Source of the DNA: Verrucomicrobiota bacterium
GTDB lineage: Bacteria; Verrucomicrobiota; Verrucomicrobiia; Chthoniobacterales; SZAS-18
NCBI GenBank assembly: GCA_025353105.1
Contig: JANXRG010000047.1
Coordinates: forward strand, 1 to 63,747
Direction of reading: 5' to 3'
Length of the DNA: 63,747 nt
Shown: positions 17,001 to 28,368 of the stretch, piece after piece
How the letters are laid out: every line of letters begins with the position of its first letter
Position numbering within the stretch: position 1 is the stretch's first letter
The notes under the pieces: model-generated
The model's input: only the letters and a program-made list of their open reading frames with translations
Databases searched by the model: none
Told to the model about the DNA's origin: nothing
Translations under genes and position numbers: made by a program

Positions 17001-17642
17001 GTGCCAGTCATCGCATCGTGGGTCCGAGAGAAGGATGAGTCGTGGTTCAGCCTCAGCTTCGCGGAGCTAAGGCGAAACGATCTCGTGCCGCGAAACGCCC
17101 GCCGCGGCGAATGGGCAGATTTGGGAACCGTTGACGCGATCCTGATCACCGGCGGTGAGGATATTTCCGAGGGGTATTTGCGGCAGGCGGTTCCGAATCC
17201 CGCCCTCATTCAGGATCCGGTGCCGGAGCGTGACGCGTGGGAATTTGCGGCGGCCGCGGCGGCGATCGAACGCGGGATCCCGCTCCTGGGGGTCTGCAAG
17301 GGCCACCAAGTGATCAACGTCGCGCTCGGCGGCACGCTGCATCTCGATATCGAGGGCCATGATTTGCCCGAACTGAAAAGTGCGAATGGTCAGGCCCTGC
17401 GGCACGATGCGAGCCTGCCCGCGGCGTGGCGCTACGACTGCGTCAACAGTTCGCATCACCAGGCAATCGACCGGTTGGGCGACGGTTTGGAAGTGCACTC
17501 GTGGTGTGCGGCCGACGGCGTCATCGAGCAGGTGCGCAGCCGCACGCTGCCGTGGTGCGTTGGGGTGCAATACCATCCGGAGCGCGACCCCGAATATTAC
17601 CGCGCGTTGTTTGCAGATTTCGTCGATGCCATCCCGCGGTGA
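17001..17642 (+). CDS. Class I glutamine amidotransferase (peptidase C26, PuuD-like)
   Basis: A 213-residue protein of the gamma-glutamyl-GABA hydrolase type. The nucleophile is Cys99 in LLGVCKGHQVINVALGG, with His192 and Glu194 in VQYHPE completing the triad; AILITGGEDISEG is the typical beta-strand/oxyanion region. It probably hydrolyses a gamma-glutamyl amide, and polyamine breakdown is the classical role, but no other puu genes are near. The start is a GTG at 17001 because no ATG precedes the first strand (VPVIASWV); the exact start is uncertain. It is convergent with lptF. Confidence 0.82.
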   Translation: MPVIASWVREKDESWFSLSFAELRRNDLVPRNARRGEWADLGTVDAILITGGEDISEGYLRQAVPNPALIQDPVPERDAWEFAAAAAAIERGIPLLGVCKGHQVINVALGGTLHLDIEGHDLPELKSANGQALRHDASLPAAWRYDCVNSSHHQAIDRLGDGLEVHSWCAADGVIEQVRSRTLPWCVGVQYHPERDPEYYRALFADFVDAIPR

Positions 17643-17647
17643 CGATT

Positions 17648-17822
17648 AGGAGCCTGTTGATCTGCTGGCATGGCCCGCGTTGCTGTCGGTTTTTGACGTG
17701 GGCAAGGAGTGCGCGAAGGGGCTGGATCCTTTGCAATCCTGCCCGAGCGCGGCGACACCGCCCAAGCCAAAGAGCGGCGCAACCATGCGGGCGGGCCATG
17801 CCAGCAGATCAACCGGCTCCTA
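17648..17822. repeat. 32-bp terminal inverted repeats around a 111-bp core
   Basis: Positions 17648-17679 (TAGGAGCCTGTTGATCTGCT and onward) are the reverse complement of 17791-17822 with one mismatch in 32. The right arm includes the lptF stop codon, and the left arm starts 6 bp after the amidotransferase stop. The core has no open frame. It could be a bidirectional termination hairpin or a miniature inverted-repeat element. Confidence 0.85.
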
Positions 17823-18929
17823 GCGCCGCGCGGCGCGATAATACAGGATGGCGCCGAGCGTGAGGAACACGAGGTTCGGCAGCCAGGCCAGCAGCTCGGG
17901 ATGCAGCGCAGCTTTCCCGCGGAAGATTTTTGCGACGAGCAGAAGGAAAAAATAGAGAATCGCGACAATCAACCCGACCGCGAACCCAACGCTCGTTTCC
18001 TTCCGTTGCGTTGCGATGCCCAGCGGGATGCCAACGAGGGTGAAAGTCAGGCAGGCAAGCGAGACGGAGAAGCGATTGTTGACCTCGGTGAGGATCGCGC
18101 TGCGGGCTTCCGCGGTGCTGGATTTCAGGTTTTGGAAAAGCTCCGGCGCCGTCTGGATGTTGAGCACGCGGCGCTGCATGTTCTTGTTGTAAAGATCCTC
18201 GAGCGAAATCGGGAAAACGAACTCCTGCATCGTGATGCCGTCGCGAATCTTGGTGAGATCCCCGGGCGCATTCTCGTCGCGTTGCTCAAAGCGCGTGCCG
18301 GTCAGCTTGAAGAGGAGTTGCTTTCTCTCGAGGTCCACCTCGATGCTGCCCTTGCGCGCGAAAACCACGCGTTGCACCTCGCCGTCGCGGCCGAGCTCGA
18401 AAAGATGGATGTTCTCGAGCTGGTCCCCGGTCTTGCGTCCGACGTAAATCTTCCGGTTCGGAAAATCCGTGATGACTTGGTCGCTGTCGAAAAGCGCGAT
18501 GGGGTCCGTGGTCGCAATCTGATAGAAGGACGTGCGCATGTTCTCCTGCGCGCGCGGCGCCACGTCGAGATTGATCCAGAGGCACACGCCGCAGAGGGCG
18601 ATCGCGAGCACGAAGACGGGCACGGTGATACGGGAAAGCGGCACGCCGAGCGTGCGCAGGGCCGTGAGCTCGTTCGCGGCCGACCAGCGGCCGAAGACGA
18701 GCAGCACTGCGGTCAGCATCCCCCAGGGCACCGTGAACGTGAGCGAGAAGGGCAGCAGGTAGCTGATGAATGCAAGGATGTAGCTGACCGGCAGGTTGTG
18801 GCTGACCAGCAGCGGGAAAACCTGCTTGAAGATGTTACCCAGGACCAACACGAAGGTCAGCACCGCGACCGTCCACAGCACGGCCGTCAAAAGCTCGCGC
18901 AGCAGATATCGGTCGGTGAGGCGGAACAT
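17820..18929 (-). CDS. lptF: LptF/LptG-family permease of LPS export
   Basis: A 369-residue inner-membrane protein with two N-terminal helices, a large periplasmic domain at about residues 120-270 and C-terminal helices. The start MFRLTDRYLLRELLTAVLW and the FGRWSAANELTALRTLGVPL loop, the coupling helix that contacts the LptB ATPase, identify the YjgP/YjgQ family moving lipopolysaccharide towards the outer membrane. I call it LptF, but LptG cannot be excluded. The last codons lie in the inverted repeat described above. It is divergent from dnaG. Confidence 0.85.
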   Translation of the reverse strand: MFRLTDRYLLRELLTAVLWTVAVLTFVLVLGNIFKQVFPLLVSHNLPVSYILAFISYLLPFSLTFTVPWGMLTAVLLVFGRWSAANELTALRTLGVPLSRITVPVFVLAIALCGVCLWINLDVAPRAQENMRTSFYQIATTDPIALFDSDQVITDFPNRKIYVGRKTGDQLENIHLFELGRDGEVQRVVFARKGSIEVDLERKQLLFKLTGTRFEQRDENAPGDLTKIRDGITMQEFVFPISLEDLYNKNMQRRVLNIQTAPELFQNLKSSTAEARSAILTEVNNRFSVSLACLTFTLVGIPLGIATQRKETSVGFAVGLIVAILYFFLLLVAKIFRGKAALHPELLAWLPNLVFLTLGAILYYRAARR

Positions 18930-18934
18930 GCGTA

Positions 18935-18948
18935 ATTTCAGATTTCAG
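18935..18948. repeat. Heptad repeats upstream of lptF
   Basis: Two exact units ATTTCAG (plus strand), followed by ATTGCCG, sit 5 bp before the lptF start codon. In lptF's reading direction they read CTGAAAT, the same unit and orientation as the heptads before dnaG. Confidence 0.8.
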
Positions 18949-19064
18949 ATTGCCGGGTTGAGGGCCCGTCGGTCAATGGCGTTGCGGGGCGTGAGAGGAG
19001 CCATTCCCGATTGTGTCCGGTTGCGCTTCATTGGGCGACCATTAACCTCGCAGCGGGTGGAGTC

Positions 19065-19092
19065 TCTGAAATCTGAAATCTGCAATCTGAAA
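19065..19092. repeat. Heptad repeats upstream of dnaG
   Basis: Four consecutive 7-mers, TCTGAAA, TCTGAAA, TCTGCAA and TCTGAAA, end 4 bp before the dnaG ATG. Together with the lptF copy they form mirror-image blocks in the divergent spacer 18930-19096. Confidence 0.85.
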
Positions 19093-19096
19093 TGAG

Positions 19097-20908
19097 ATGA
19101 TTCCACAGGAAACCATCGAGCGCGTTGCCGCGGCGAATGACATCGTCGAGGTCATCGGCGCGCACGTCTCGCTCAAGCGGATGGGCGCAAGGTTTCGGGC
19201 GCTCTGCCCGTTTCACAAGGAAAAGACGCCATCGTTTTACGTGGACCCGCAGCGTCAGACTTATAAATGCTTCGGCTGCGGGGTGGGAGGGACCGTCTTC
19301 AAATTCGTGATGGCGTACGAGAACCTGGACTTCCCGTCCGCCGTGCGCCGCCTGGCCGAGCGGGTCAATCTGCCGCTCGCCGAGGCGGAGTTCCGCGGCG
19401 GCGATTCCGATCCCGCGTTCCAGTTGAAGCGACGCTTGCTGTCGCTGCACGCCGAGGCCGCAGATTGGTTCCAGCGGCATTTGATGAAGAGTCCGGAGGC
19501 GCAGCCGGCCCGGGACTATCTGAAGGGGCGGGGGATCGATCGCGAGGTGGCGGCAAGCTGGAAGCTCGGCTACGCGCCCAACGCCTGGGACGGGCTGCGC
19601 GACTGGGCGATCGGAAACGGGTACACGATGGACGAACTCGTCGCGGGCGGTCTCGTCGTGGTGAAGGACGACGCGAAACGCGGCACGTACGATCGGTTTC
19701 GCGATCGCCTGATGATCCCGATCGGCAACGAGCAGGGCGAGACGATTGCGTTCAGCGGCCGAGTCCTCGCCGCGGAGGCGCAGGCCGCGAAGTACGTGAA
19801 CTCACCGGAGACGCCCCTCTTCACGAAGGGGGCCGTTCTGTTCGGCCTGCACCGCGCGCGCCGTGCGATCATCGAGGCGGGTTGCGCCATCGTCTGCGAG
19901 GGGCAGCTGGATTTGATCGCGGCGTTCGAGGCCGGGATTGAGAATGTCACGGCGCCACAGGGCACCGCGTTCACGTCGCGCCAGGCGACCCTGCTGCGAC
20001 GGTGCGCCGAGGAGGTGATCCTTTGTTTCGACGCGGACGCGGCCGGCCAGCAGGCGGCGGAACGGTCCTTTGCCGCGTTGCTCGAGGCGAACCTAACCGT
20101 GCGCGTCGCCAGCATGCCACCGGGAGAGGATCCCGACTCGCTGATCCGCTCGCGCGGCGCGGACGCGTTTCGCGAGCGGATCGCGCAGGCGCGCGACTTC
20201 TTCGATTTCCAGATCGAGCGGCTCGGTGGGACCTTTGATTTGGGCACGGCGCGCGGCCAGGCGGCCTTCGCGAGGCGCATGGCCGAGTCCGTGCGATTGG
20301 TCGGCGACCCGCTCCTTCGCGAGGCGGTGGTCGGGAAAATTTCCGCGCGGCTCGGTCTGCCGGCCGAACGGTTTCGTGAACTTCTCGTCGCCAAGACCCG
20401 CCTCTACGCGACCGAGCCCGCCGATGATCGTCCCACCGAACTTTCGGTCGTGGAGCGTCCGGCGGTGGCGGTTTCGCAGCTCATCACCCTCGCGTTGCAA
20501 CATGAGGAATCGCGCCGGTGGATGCTCGCTCAACCGGACTGGCGGGAGCGCTTGAGGCGGGTGCGCGGCGGCGAATTGCTGGCCCGGGTGCTGGGCGCGC
20601 GGCTCACGGCGAGCGACAGCGCCTCGACGAACGCGTTCCTCAGTTCGCTGCCGCCGGGCGAGGAGCAGGTGCTGGCCGATCTGGGCTTCAATGAGGTGCC
20701 CGCGCACCCGGCCCACGTGCTCGAGGATTGCTGGCTCGGCCTTGAGGAGGAGGAGCTCGTGGCGCGCCGGGAGGCGTTTCAGGCGCGGATGCGGGCCCCA
20801 AATGTGGCCCTGGAGGAGACTTGGAATCTCAACCAACAAGTCCTTGACCTACAAAATCGGCTTACTGATATTGCACGACTTCGTTCATCCCGGCGCGGAT
20901 TGGATTAG
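19097..20908 (+). CDS. dnaG: DNA primase
   Basis: Makes RNA primers for replication. The 603-residue protein has the CHC2 zinc finger (C37, H40, C58, C61 in CPFH ... [10 protein letters not shown]), the catalytic core with [17 protein letters not shown], and the TOPRIM motifs [16 protein letters not shown] and [14 protein letters not shown]. The last ~150 residues form the divergent helicase-binding region. Length is normal. The rpoD gene follows after 40 bp, preserving the common dnaG-rpoD order. Heptad repeats precede the ATG in place of an obvious ribosome binding site. Confidence 0.97.
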   Translation: MIPQETIERVAAANDIVEVIGAHVSLKRMGARFRALCPFHKEKTPSFYVDPQRQTYKCFGCGVGGTVFKFVMAYENLDFPSAVRRLAERVNLPLAEAEFRGGDSDPAFQLKRRLLSLHAEAADWFQRHLMKSPEAQPARDYLKGRGIDREVAASWKLGYAPNAWDGLRDWAIGNGYTMDELVAGGLVVVKDDAKRGTYDRFRDRLMIPIGNEQGETIAFSGRVLAAEAQAAKYVNSPETPLFTKGAVLFGLHRARRAIIEAGCAIVCEGQLDLIAAFEAGIENVTAPQGTAFTSRQATLLRRCAEEVILCFDADAAGQQAAERSFAALLEANLTVRVASMPPGEDPDSLIRSRGADAFRERIAQARDFFDFQIERLGGTFDLGTARGQAAFARRMAESVRLVGDPLLREAVVGKISARLGLPAERFRELLVAKTRLYATEPADDRPTELSVVERPAVAVSQLITLALQHEESRRWMLAQPDWRERLRRVRGGELLARVLGARLTASDSASTNAFLSSLPPGEEQVLADLGFNEVPAHPAHVLEDCWLGLEEEELVARREAFQARMRAPNVALEETWNLNQQVLDLQNRLTDIARLRSSRRGLD

Positions 20909-20948
20909 CCCGGGTGATTTTGTCGCATTCCCCATCGCCTTCTTGGAT

Positions 20949-23036
<2,088 letters not shown>

Positions 23037-23051
23037 TCCGCCCGCCCGCGT

Positions 23052-24776
23052 TCAGGGAATGACTTCGCGGCGATTCTGCATCTCGCGATCCAATTCCTCC
23101 CGCTTCAGCTCCAGCGTCCCGGAACGGGCGGCCTGCACGACGTCGACCAGAGTGATGGCCTCGACCAGGCGTGGCACGCTGACGTAGTTTGCCCCCGCCG
23201 CGTAAAGCTTCGGTATCTCGGTGAACAATTCCGCGTGCATCACGATTTTCGCCGTCTGGTTGAGTTCGCGAAGCTGCTGCAGGAGCCGGAGGTTGTTGGT
23301 GCCCTTGAGCACGGTGTCCGGCAGGGAGCAAATGATGACCTCGGCCTCGCCGATGCCGGCGTGCAGCAAGGTGTCGCGCTGACCGATGTCGCCGTAATAC
23401 ACCGCGCACCCGCGCCGCCGCAGTTCCTCGGTGACCAGCGGGTTGAAGTCGATGACGCCGATGTCCTCCAGGATTTCCGGGGCACGGCGTCCGACTTCCT
23501 CCAGCAGAGAGCTCGCCGTCCAACTGAACCCCAGGAGGTAGATGGGCTTCACCGCGTGACCTTGCGCGGAGCCGGCGGCCGCCCCGGGTGGAAGATCGCG
23601 CAAGCCGATCCGCGTTAGGATGGGGCTGAAGAAACGCAGCAGCCGATCACTCTCGAGAATGCCGAAGCTCGAGGTGATCGCGAGGGCCGAAAAGGCGTAC
23701 GCGACAATTCCATTCGTCGTCTCGCTCACGTGACCGGCATCGCTGCCCAACGCGAGGATGACGAGCGAGAACTCGCTGACCTGACAAAGATTGATGGCCG
23801 GGAGCAGGCTCGCGCGGTGACCGAGCCGCATCCAGTGGAGGGGAAGAAAGACGGTGAGGACCCGGCTCACGATGACAAAGCCGGAAAGCAACGCTGCCCA
23901 ACCGAGGAGACTTGCGTTTGGGGCCGGGATGCTCATACCGAGCGCGACGAAGAAAAGCGTAATGAAGAAATCGCGCAGAGTCGTGACCTTCGCGGTGACG
24001 TCCAGCGCGTAGGGGAACGTCGAGAGTGCCACGCCGCTGATGAGCGCGCCCATCTCCCGGGAGAGGCCCAGCCATTGCGCGAAACCGCCGATGAGAAAGC
24101 ACCAAGCGAGCGCGCCGACGAGAACCAGTTCCGGCAACCGGGCCACCGAGCGGAAAATCGACGGCAACACCCATCGACTGAGCGCGAGGGCGGTGGCGAC
24201 CAGAATTCCCACCTTGGCGAGGGAGAGGAGCACGATGAGAACCTCGGGATTCTTGAGGTTGGGCTGAATCGCGAGAAAGAGGATCGCAAACAGGTCCTGA
24301 ATGACGAGGATGCCGAGCGTGATGCGGCCAGCCAGCGTGTTCAGTTCTCGCTTGTCGTAGAGAATTTTGACGATGATCACCGTGCTGCTCAGGGCCGCGG
24401 CCACGCCGAGGTAGAGCGCGTCGAGGCGCCCGCCGCCGAGGGCGAAGCCGAGCCCGGCGAAGAGCGCGACGCCGATCGCGGCCCCGCCGGCAAATTGGAT
24501 GACGGAGGTGAGCAGGATGGCGCGGCCCGCGCTCATGATGCGTTTCAGATCGATCTCGAGGCCGATCATGAAGAGCAGAAAGATCAAGCCGAGCTCGGCG
24601 ATCGTCTCGATCGACTGGCGATCGGCGATCCACCCGAACCCGACCGGCCCGAGCAGGACGCCGGCGGCCAGGTAGGCGATCATCACGGGCAGCCGGATAA
24701 AGCGGGCGACGAGGGCGAAGACCCACGCCCCGACAATGCTGAGGGAAATGTCGCGAATGAGGTGGGAATGTTCCAT
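23052..24776 (-). CDS. CPA2-family cation/proton antiporter with TrkA-N domain
   Basis: A 574-residue inner-membrane protein. Residues 1-390 hold about 12 hydrophobic helices with the CPA2 motifs FIRLPVMIAYLAAGVLLGPV and LIFLLFMIGLEIDLKRI. The C-terminal part (PIYLLGFSWTASSLLEEVG ... IGVIDFNP ... VYYGDIGQRDTL) is a TrkA-N/RCK Rossmann domain that usually gates transport through NAD(H) or nucleotides. K+/H+ exchange (KefB/KefC or YbaL type) is most likely; Na+/H+ exchange is possible. The ATG at 24776 is chosen because the upstream extension lacks membrane-protein character. It is divergent from the MscS gene. Confidence 0.88.
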   Translation of the reverse strand: MEHSHLIRDISLSIVGAWVFALVARFIRLPVMIAYLAAGVLLGPVGFGWIADRQSIETIAELGLIFLLFMIGLEIDLKRIMSAGRAILLTSVIQFAGGAAIGVALFAGLGFALGGGRLDALYLGVAAALSSTVIIVKILYDKRELNTLAGRITLGILVIQDLFAILFLAIQPNLKNPEVLIVLLSLAKVGILVATALALSRWVLPSIFRSVARLPELVLVGALAWCFLIGGFAQWLGLSREMGALISGVALSTFPYALDVTAKVTTLRDFFITLFFVALGMSIPAPNASLLGWAALLSGFVIVSRVLTVFLPLHWMRLGHRASLLPAINLCQVSEFSLVILALGSDAGHVSETTNGIVAYAFSALAITSSFGILESDRLLRFFSPILTRIGLRDLPPGAAAGSAQGHAVKPIYLLGFSWTASSLLEEVGRRAPEILEDIGVIDFNPLVTEELRRRGCAVYYGDIGQRDTLLHAGIGEAEVIICSLPDTVLKGTNNLRLLQQLRELNQTAKIVMHAELFTEIPKLYAAGANYVSVPRLVEAITLVDVVQAARSGTLELKREELDREMQNRREVIP

Positions 24777-24937
24777 GGGAAAAGGGGGTCGGTGCGACCG
24801 CCCGGGCGCACCATGCAAGGAACCGAAGCGAAGCGTCAAACTGGATTTGGCGGAATCCGGTCGAATCGGCCGACAACCGGCGGCGCGGTCAAGTTTTGAC
24901 TCGCTTGACCATCGGTGAGTTGCGATGTTCCGCGCCA

Positions 24938-26494
24938 ATGGAAAGGCTTCGAAGCTTGGTACTGGAATATTCGCCGTGGGAGCGGGGCGGGGCGTTCATC
25001 GTCGTTGCGGTCGTTGTGTACCTTATTTTGGTGGCGATTGGCCGCTGGTTGAAACGGCGGATGGAGCTGCCGTTGGGCTTCTCCTATCAGGCCGCCGCGG
25101 CGGCCACCGGCCTTTATCTCGCGACGATCCTGGTCGCGCCGGATCTGGCCTGGCGGCGCGAATTTGCGGCGGTGGCGGTCTTGGCCTCCGTGCGCGCCCT
25201 GCTGCCATTGCTCAACCGGATCTTCACCCTTCGGCTCGCCGGCGGCGAGCGGCCGGATCCCCTCCCGAAATTTCTCCGCGAGGTGCTGTCGCTTTTCATT
25301 TTTGTCGTCGCCGCGCTGCTCGTCCTGCAGCTTGACTACGACATCCAGGTGCCCGGCCTGATCGCCGGCTCCGGCATCGCCGCGCTGGCGATCGGTCTCG
25401 CCGCCCAGGACTTGCTCGGCAACATCATCGGCGGTTTCACCCTCCACTTCGCGCGGCCCTTCCGGGTCGACGACTGGATTCTCCTCGACAGTCAACATGT
25501 CCAGGTCGTCGAGATCAACTGGCGCTCGACGCGTTTCCGGAACAATGACAACACGCGGCTCGACGTGCCGAACAGCCACATCGTCAAGCAGACGATCATA
25601 AATTTCTACGGGCACGATCGCGCCGCGACGGAGCACACTCGTCCCCACGCCATGCGTTTGGAAGTCGGCATCGACTACAATGCGCCGCCCAACCGGGTGA
25701 AGGAGTTGCTCGCGTCCGCCGCGCTCGGGGCGCCCCGGGTGCTGCACCGGCCCTCGCCCGATGTGTTCGTCAAGAGTTTTGGCGATTCGAGCATCAACTA
25801 CGAGGTCCGCTACTGGATCGAGGATCACGCCGAGCACCAGCGCGTCTCCGAGGCGATCCGCACCAACATTTGGTATGTGTTGCGACGGGAAGGAATCAAG
25901 ATTCCATTTCCGATCCGGACTCTGCAGATGGAGAGGCGCGCGTCGGCGGGAACCCAACGCCATGGCCGGCGGCACGACGCGTTTCGCGCCATGCTAGAGC
26001 GCCAGCCGATCTTCAGCGTCATCACCGGTGAGGATCTGGAATACCTGCTCGACAACTGCGCCTCGCATCATTTCGGACGCGGGGAGAAGATCATCCAGGA
26101 GAAGGCCGTGGGAGATTCCATGTTCGTAATCACGAGCGGCCGGGCGGCGGTCATCATCGGCGGATCCTCGGGCGTTGCCTCGCAGGTCGCCGAGCTCTCC
26201 GCCGGCGAGTGCTTCGGTGAAATGTCACTGCTGACGGGCGAGCCGCGGAGCGCCACGATTCAAGCCAGCAGCGATTGCGAGGTGCTGGAAATCACCAAGC
26301 CGCTCTTTGGCGAAATTGTCGCCCGGGAGGAAAACCTCCTGCCGCGATTAAGCGAGTTGCTGGCGCAACGCAAGCTCGAGACCGAGGGATTTACCACGCG
26401 ACGCCGCGATGAAGCGAGTCAGGTGGCCTCGGAGAAGGAGCAGGAATACAAGGCGAAATTCCTGAAGACAATTCGGTCATTCTTCGAGTTATGA
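24938..26494 (+). CDS. MscS-family mechanosensitive channel with cyclic-nucleotide-binding domain
   Basis: A 518-residue membrane protein. Three or four N-terminal helices precede the pore helix and beta domain: PGLIAGSGIAALAIGLAAQD, LLGNIIGGFTL and FRVDDWILL, all MscS signatures. Residues ~350-470 form a cNMP-binding domain with GEKIIQEKAVGDSMFVI and the phosphate cassette GECFGEMSLLTGEPRSATI. Such fusions are gated or modulated by cyclic nucleotides and pass small osmolytes during osmotic downshock (family knowledge). The ATG at 24938 is preferred over an upstream TTG. It sits back to back with an antiporter, suggesting a joint role in ion balance. Confidence 0.9.
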   Translation: MERLRSLVLEYSPWERGGAFIVVAVVVYLILVAIGRWLKRRMELPLGFSYQAAAAATGLYLATILVAPDLAWRREFAAVAVLASVRALLPLLNRIFTLRLAGGERPDPLPKFLREVLSLFIFVVAALLVLQLDYDIQVPGLIAGSGIAALAIGLAAQDLLGNIIGGFTLHFARPFRVDDWILLDSQHVQVVEINWRSTRFRNNDNTRLDVPNSHIVKQTIINFYGHDRAATEHTRPHAMRLEVGIDYNAPPNRVKELLASAALGAPRVLHRPSPDVFVKSFGDSSINYEVRYWIEDHAEHQRVSEAIRTNIWYVLRREGIKIPFPIRTLQMERRASAGTQRHGRRHDAFRAMLERQPIFSVITGEDLEYLLDNCASHHFGRGEKIIQEKAVGDSMFVITSGRAAVIIGGSSGVASQVAELSAGECFGEMSLLTGEPRSATIQASSDCEVLEITKPLFGEIVAREENLLPRLSELLAQRKLETEGFTTRRRDEASQVASEKEQEYKAKFLKTIRSFFEL

Positions 26495-26619
26495 ACGGAA
26501 GTCCACCGGGCCAGCACCGAGGAATTCGCCCGTTCCGGAGCGGAGGGTGAAATTTGCGGGCCCTTGCATTCATTCATTGGCGAGCGGCGGCAATTTCGCG
26601 CAGACTCCGCCTTCTTCCC

Positions 26620-27114
26620 ATGGGCATCGAAATCGAGCGCAAATTTCTGGTCCGCAATGACACCTGGCGCAAGCTGGCGCCGTCCGGCGGCATCCCGATT
26701 CGGCAGGGCTATCTGACCGCCACCCAGTCTTCCACCGTCCGGGTCCGTCAGATCGGAGAGGACGCCGTCATCACGATCAAGGGCAAGGTCTCAGGCCTCA
26801 GCCGCGCGGAGTTCGAATATCCGATTCCCGCAGCGGACGCCGAGCAGATGCTGACGCAGCTTTGCCGCAAGCCGATCATCGACAAGATACGGTACCGCAT
26901 CCCGTTTGAGGGAATGACCTGGGAGGTGGACGACTTCTTTGGCGAGAACGCGGGACTGGTCATCGCGGAAATCGAATTGAAAAGCGAGGCGCAGAAGTTT
27001 GAGCAGCCGGCGTGGTTGGGCCGGGAGGTGACGGGTTCGTCGCGCTATTACAATTCGAGCCTGATCCGGCTGCCGTTTTCGAAGTGGCCGGCCGGGGATC
27101 GGCTTCCCGCCTGA
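26620..27114 (+). CDS. CYTH-domain protein (triphosphate tunnel family)
   Basis: A 164-residue protein opening MGIEIERKFLV, the family-defining ExExK motif. The tunnel fold is supported by alternating charged strands: STVRVRQIGEDAVITIKGK, RAEFEYPIP, IDKIRYRIPFEGMTWEVDDF and LVIAEIELKSE. Bacterial members hydrolyse inorganic triphosphate; some other CYTH proteins are thiamine triphosphatases or class IV adenylate cyclases. No partner domain is present, so tripolyphosphatase is the best guess. The MscS-cNMP gene lies 125 bp upstream, but a cyclase role cannot be read from position alone. Confidence 0.9.
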   Translation: MGIEIERKFLVRNDTWRKLAPSGGIPIRQGYLTATQSSTVRVRQIGEDAVITIKGKVSGLSRAEFEYPIPAADAEQMLTQLCRKPIIDKIRYRIPFEGMTWEVDDFFGENAGLVIAEIELKSEAQKFEQPAWLGREVTGSSRYYNSSLIRLPFSKWPAGDRLPA

Positions 27115-27165
27115 CCCACCCGGCGGTGGACAAATTTTCGGCTCATGTTACAGATCGCGTTCGAG

Positions 27166-27237
27166 GCGCGGTTAGCTCAGTGGTAGAGCGCTTGCTTCAC
27201 ACGCAAGAAGTCGCAGGTTCGAACCCTGCACCGCGCA
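27166..27237 (+). tRNA. tRNA-Val (anticodon CAC)
   Basis: Acceptor arms GCGCGGT (27166-27172) and ACCGCGC (27230-27236) pair. The D arm has TTAGCTCAGTGGTAGAGC. The anticodon stem CTTGC/GCAAG encloses TTCACAC, giving anticodon CAC. The T arm is GCAGGTTCGAACCCTGC and the discriminator is A27237. CCA is not encoded, unlike the tRNA-Ser in this window. Confidence 0.95.
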
Positions 27238-27271
27238 CGCTTCCGCCTGCGAGGCGGATGAGCTCCAGTGG

Positions 27272-28315
27272 CTACACGAATTGCTCCAGAACCTTGAAGG
27301 CGCGTCCGGCCCCCAGCGGATCAAGAATCTGTGCGGTCGCGGCGTCCGTCGAGTCGACACCGGGATTCCAGTGCAGGATAAAATCGCGTTGCGTCTGGAG
27401 TGGTGCGGCGGTCAGGCCCAATTCCTCGCCCCAGCGGACTAAATCCGAGAAATTCACATCCGCGGTCAGGTCCTGATGCCCGGCGCGCTCGTAGATTTCC
27501 GGTCCGTCGATGCGTTGTTGCCGGAAGAATCCGCGCAAGGTGCCGCGCGGTCGCCGGTGATACAACGTCCCGGCGCGGTCGCCGTAATCGATCGTGAGCA
27601 TCCGGCCGCGCTTCCAGTCCTTCCGCCATTTCTCCAACCACTCACGCCAGGCTGAATGGATCTCGATGCGTCGGGCCTCCTGCGGCAGCGCAGCCACGCA
27701 CGCGGAATAGTCCGCGGACGGATCGAGCAGGATTTCGACCGGCTCCTGGCGCGCGTCGTCCCAACGCAGACCGACCTCGCGGAAGCCGTCGGCGCCGGGT
27801 CCGAGTTCCAGCGCGACGCACGGGAAAGCGTCGACCAGCTCGTTGGAAATGATGAGCGCGTGACCGTCTGCCTCCTGCAAGGCGTGCGCGATTTCCGTGT
27901 GCCAGTGCAACGATGGCGCGAGCAGGCCGCGCGCGGCATGGCGGAGGGTCTCGCGCTGGCGTTCGGCGAGCGGCGGGGAGATTTCGACGAGGTGATAGGT
28001 CAGGCGCCGGTGCATCCAGCCCCTGAGGGAGCGAAGAATGCCGGCCGCGAGTTGACCGTTGCCGGGGCCGACCTCGATCAGGTGCCAACGATTGTCCGAG
28101 ATGGCTTCTTCGCGATGCGCCTTCGCCCATGCTGTGATGGCTTGCCCCAGCGCGGGCGAAAGCGTGGCGCTGGTGGCAAAATCGCCGGTGCGCCCCACGT
28201 TCGTGACGCGGCGCGAGTAGTATCCGTGTTGCGGATCATACAGCGCCCAGCGCATGAACTTCTCGAAGGTGACGACCCCGCCCGAATCGACGAGGAATTG
28301 CTGGAGAGGGTTCAT
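27272..28315 (-). CDS. MidA-like SAM-dependent methyltransferase (DUF185), copy 1
   Basis: A 347-residue protein of the NDUFAF7/MidA family, which in mitochondria methylates an arginine of a complex I subunit. The N-terminal MRWALYDPQHGYYS and RTGDFATSATLSP motifs, motif I LIEVGPGNGQLAAGIL, EISPPLAERQ and ISNELVDAFPC are all present, as is RGRMLTIDYGD. A role in NADH dehydrogenase assembly is plausible but unproven in bacteria. The window holds a second, clearly diverged copy at 51522. The start is the ATG at 28315, because homologues begin shortly before this point. Confidence 0.87.
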   Translation of the reverse strand: MNPLQQFLVDSGGVVTFEKFMRWALYDPQHGYYSRRVTNVGRTGDFATSATLSPALGQAITAWAKAHREEAISDNRWHLIEVGPGNGQLAAGILRSLRGWMHRRLTYHLVEISPPLAERQRETLRHAARGLLAPSLHWHTEIAHALQEADGHALIISNELVDAFPCVALELGPGADGFREVGLRWDDARQEPVEILLDPSADYSACVAALPQEARRIEIHSAWREWLEKWRKDWKRGRMLTIDYGDRAGTLYHRRPRGTLRGFFRQQRIDGPEIYERAGHQDLTADVNFSDLVRWGEELGLTAAPLQTQRDFILHWNPGVDSTDAATAQILDPLGAGRAFKVLEQFV

Positions 28316-28368
28316 CAGAGTGCGTGGAGCGGGTGTCCGGCCCGTGAGTTTGCGCGTCCGCGAGACGG

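Noticed and set aside
17709-18935. Plus-strand open frame of 408 codons over lptF
   Set aside because: Very charged shadow frame opposite a clear LptF permease.
19065-19092. CRISPR-like array
   Set aside because: Units are 7 bp with no spacers, and no cas gene is in the window.
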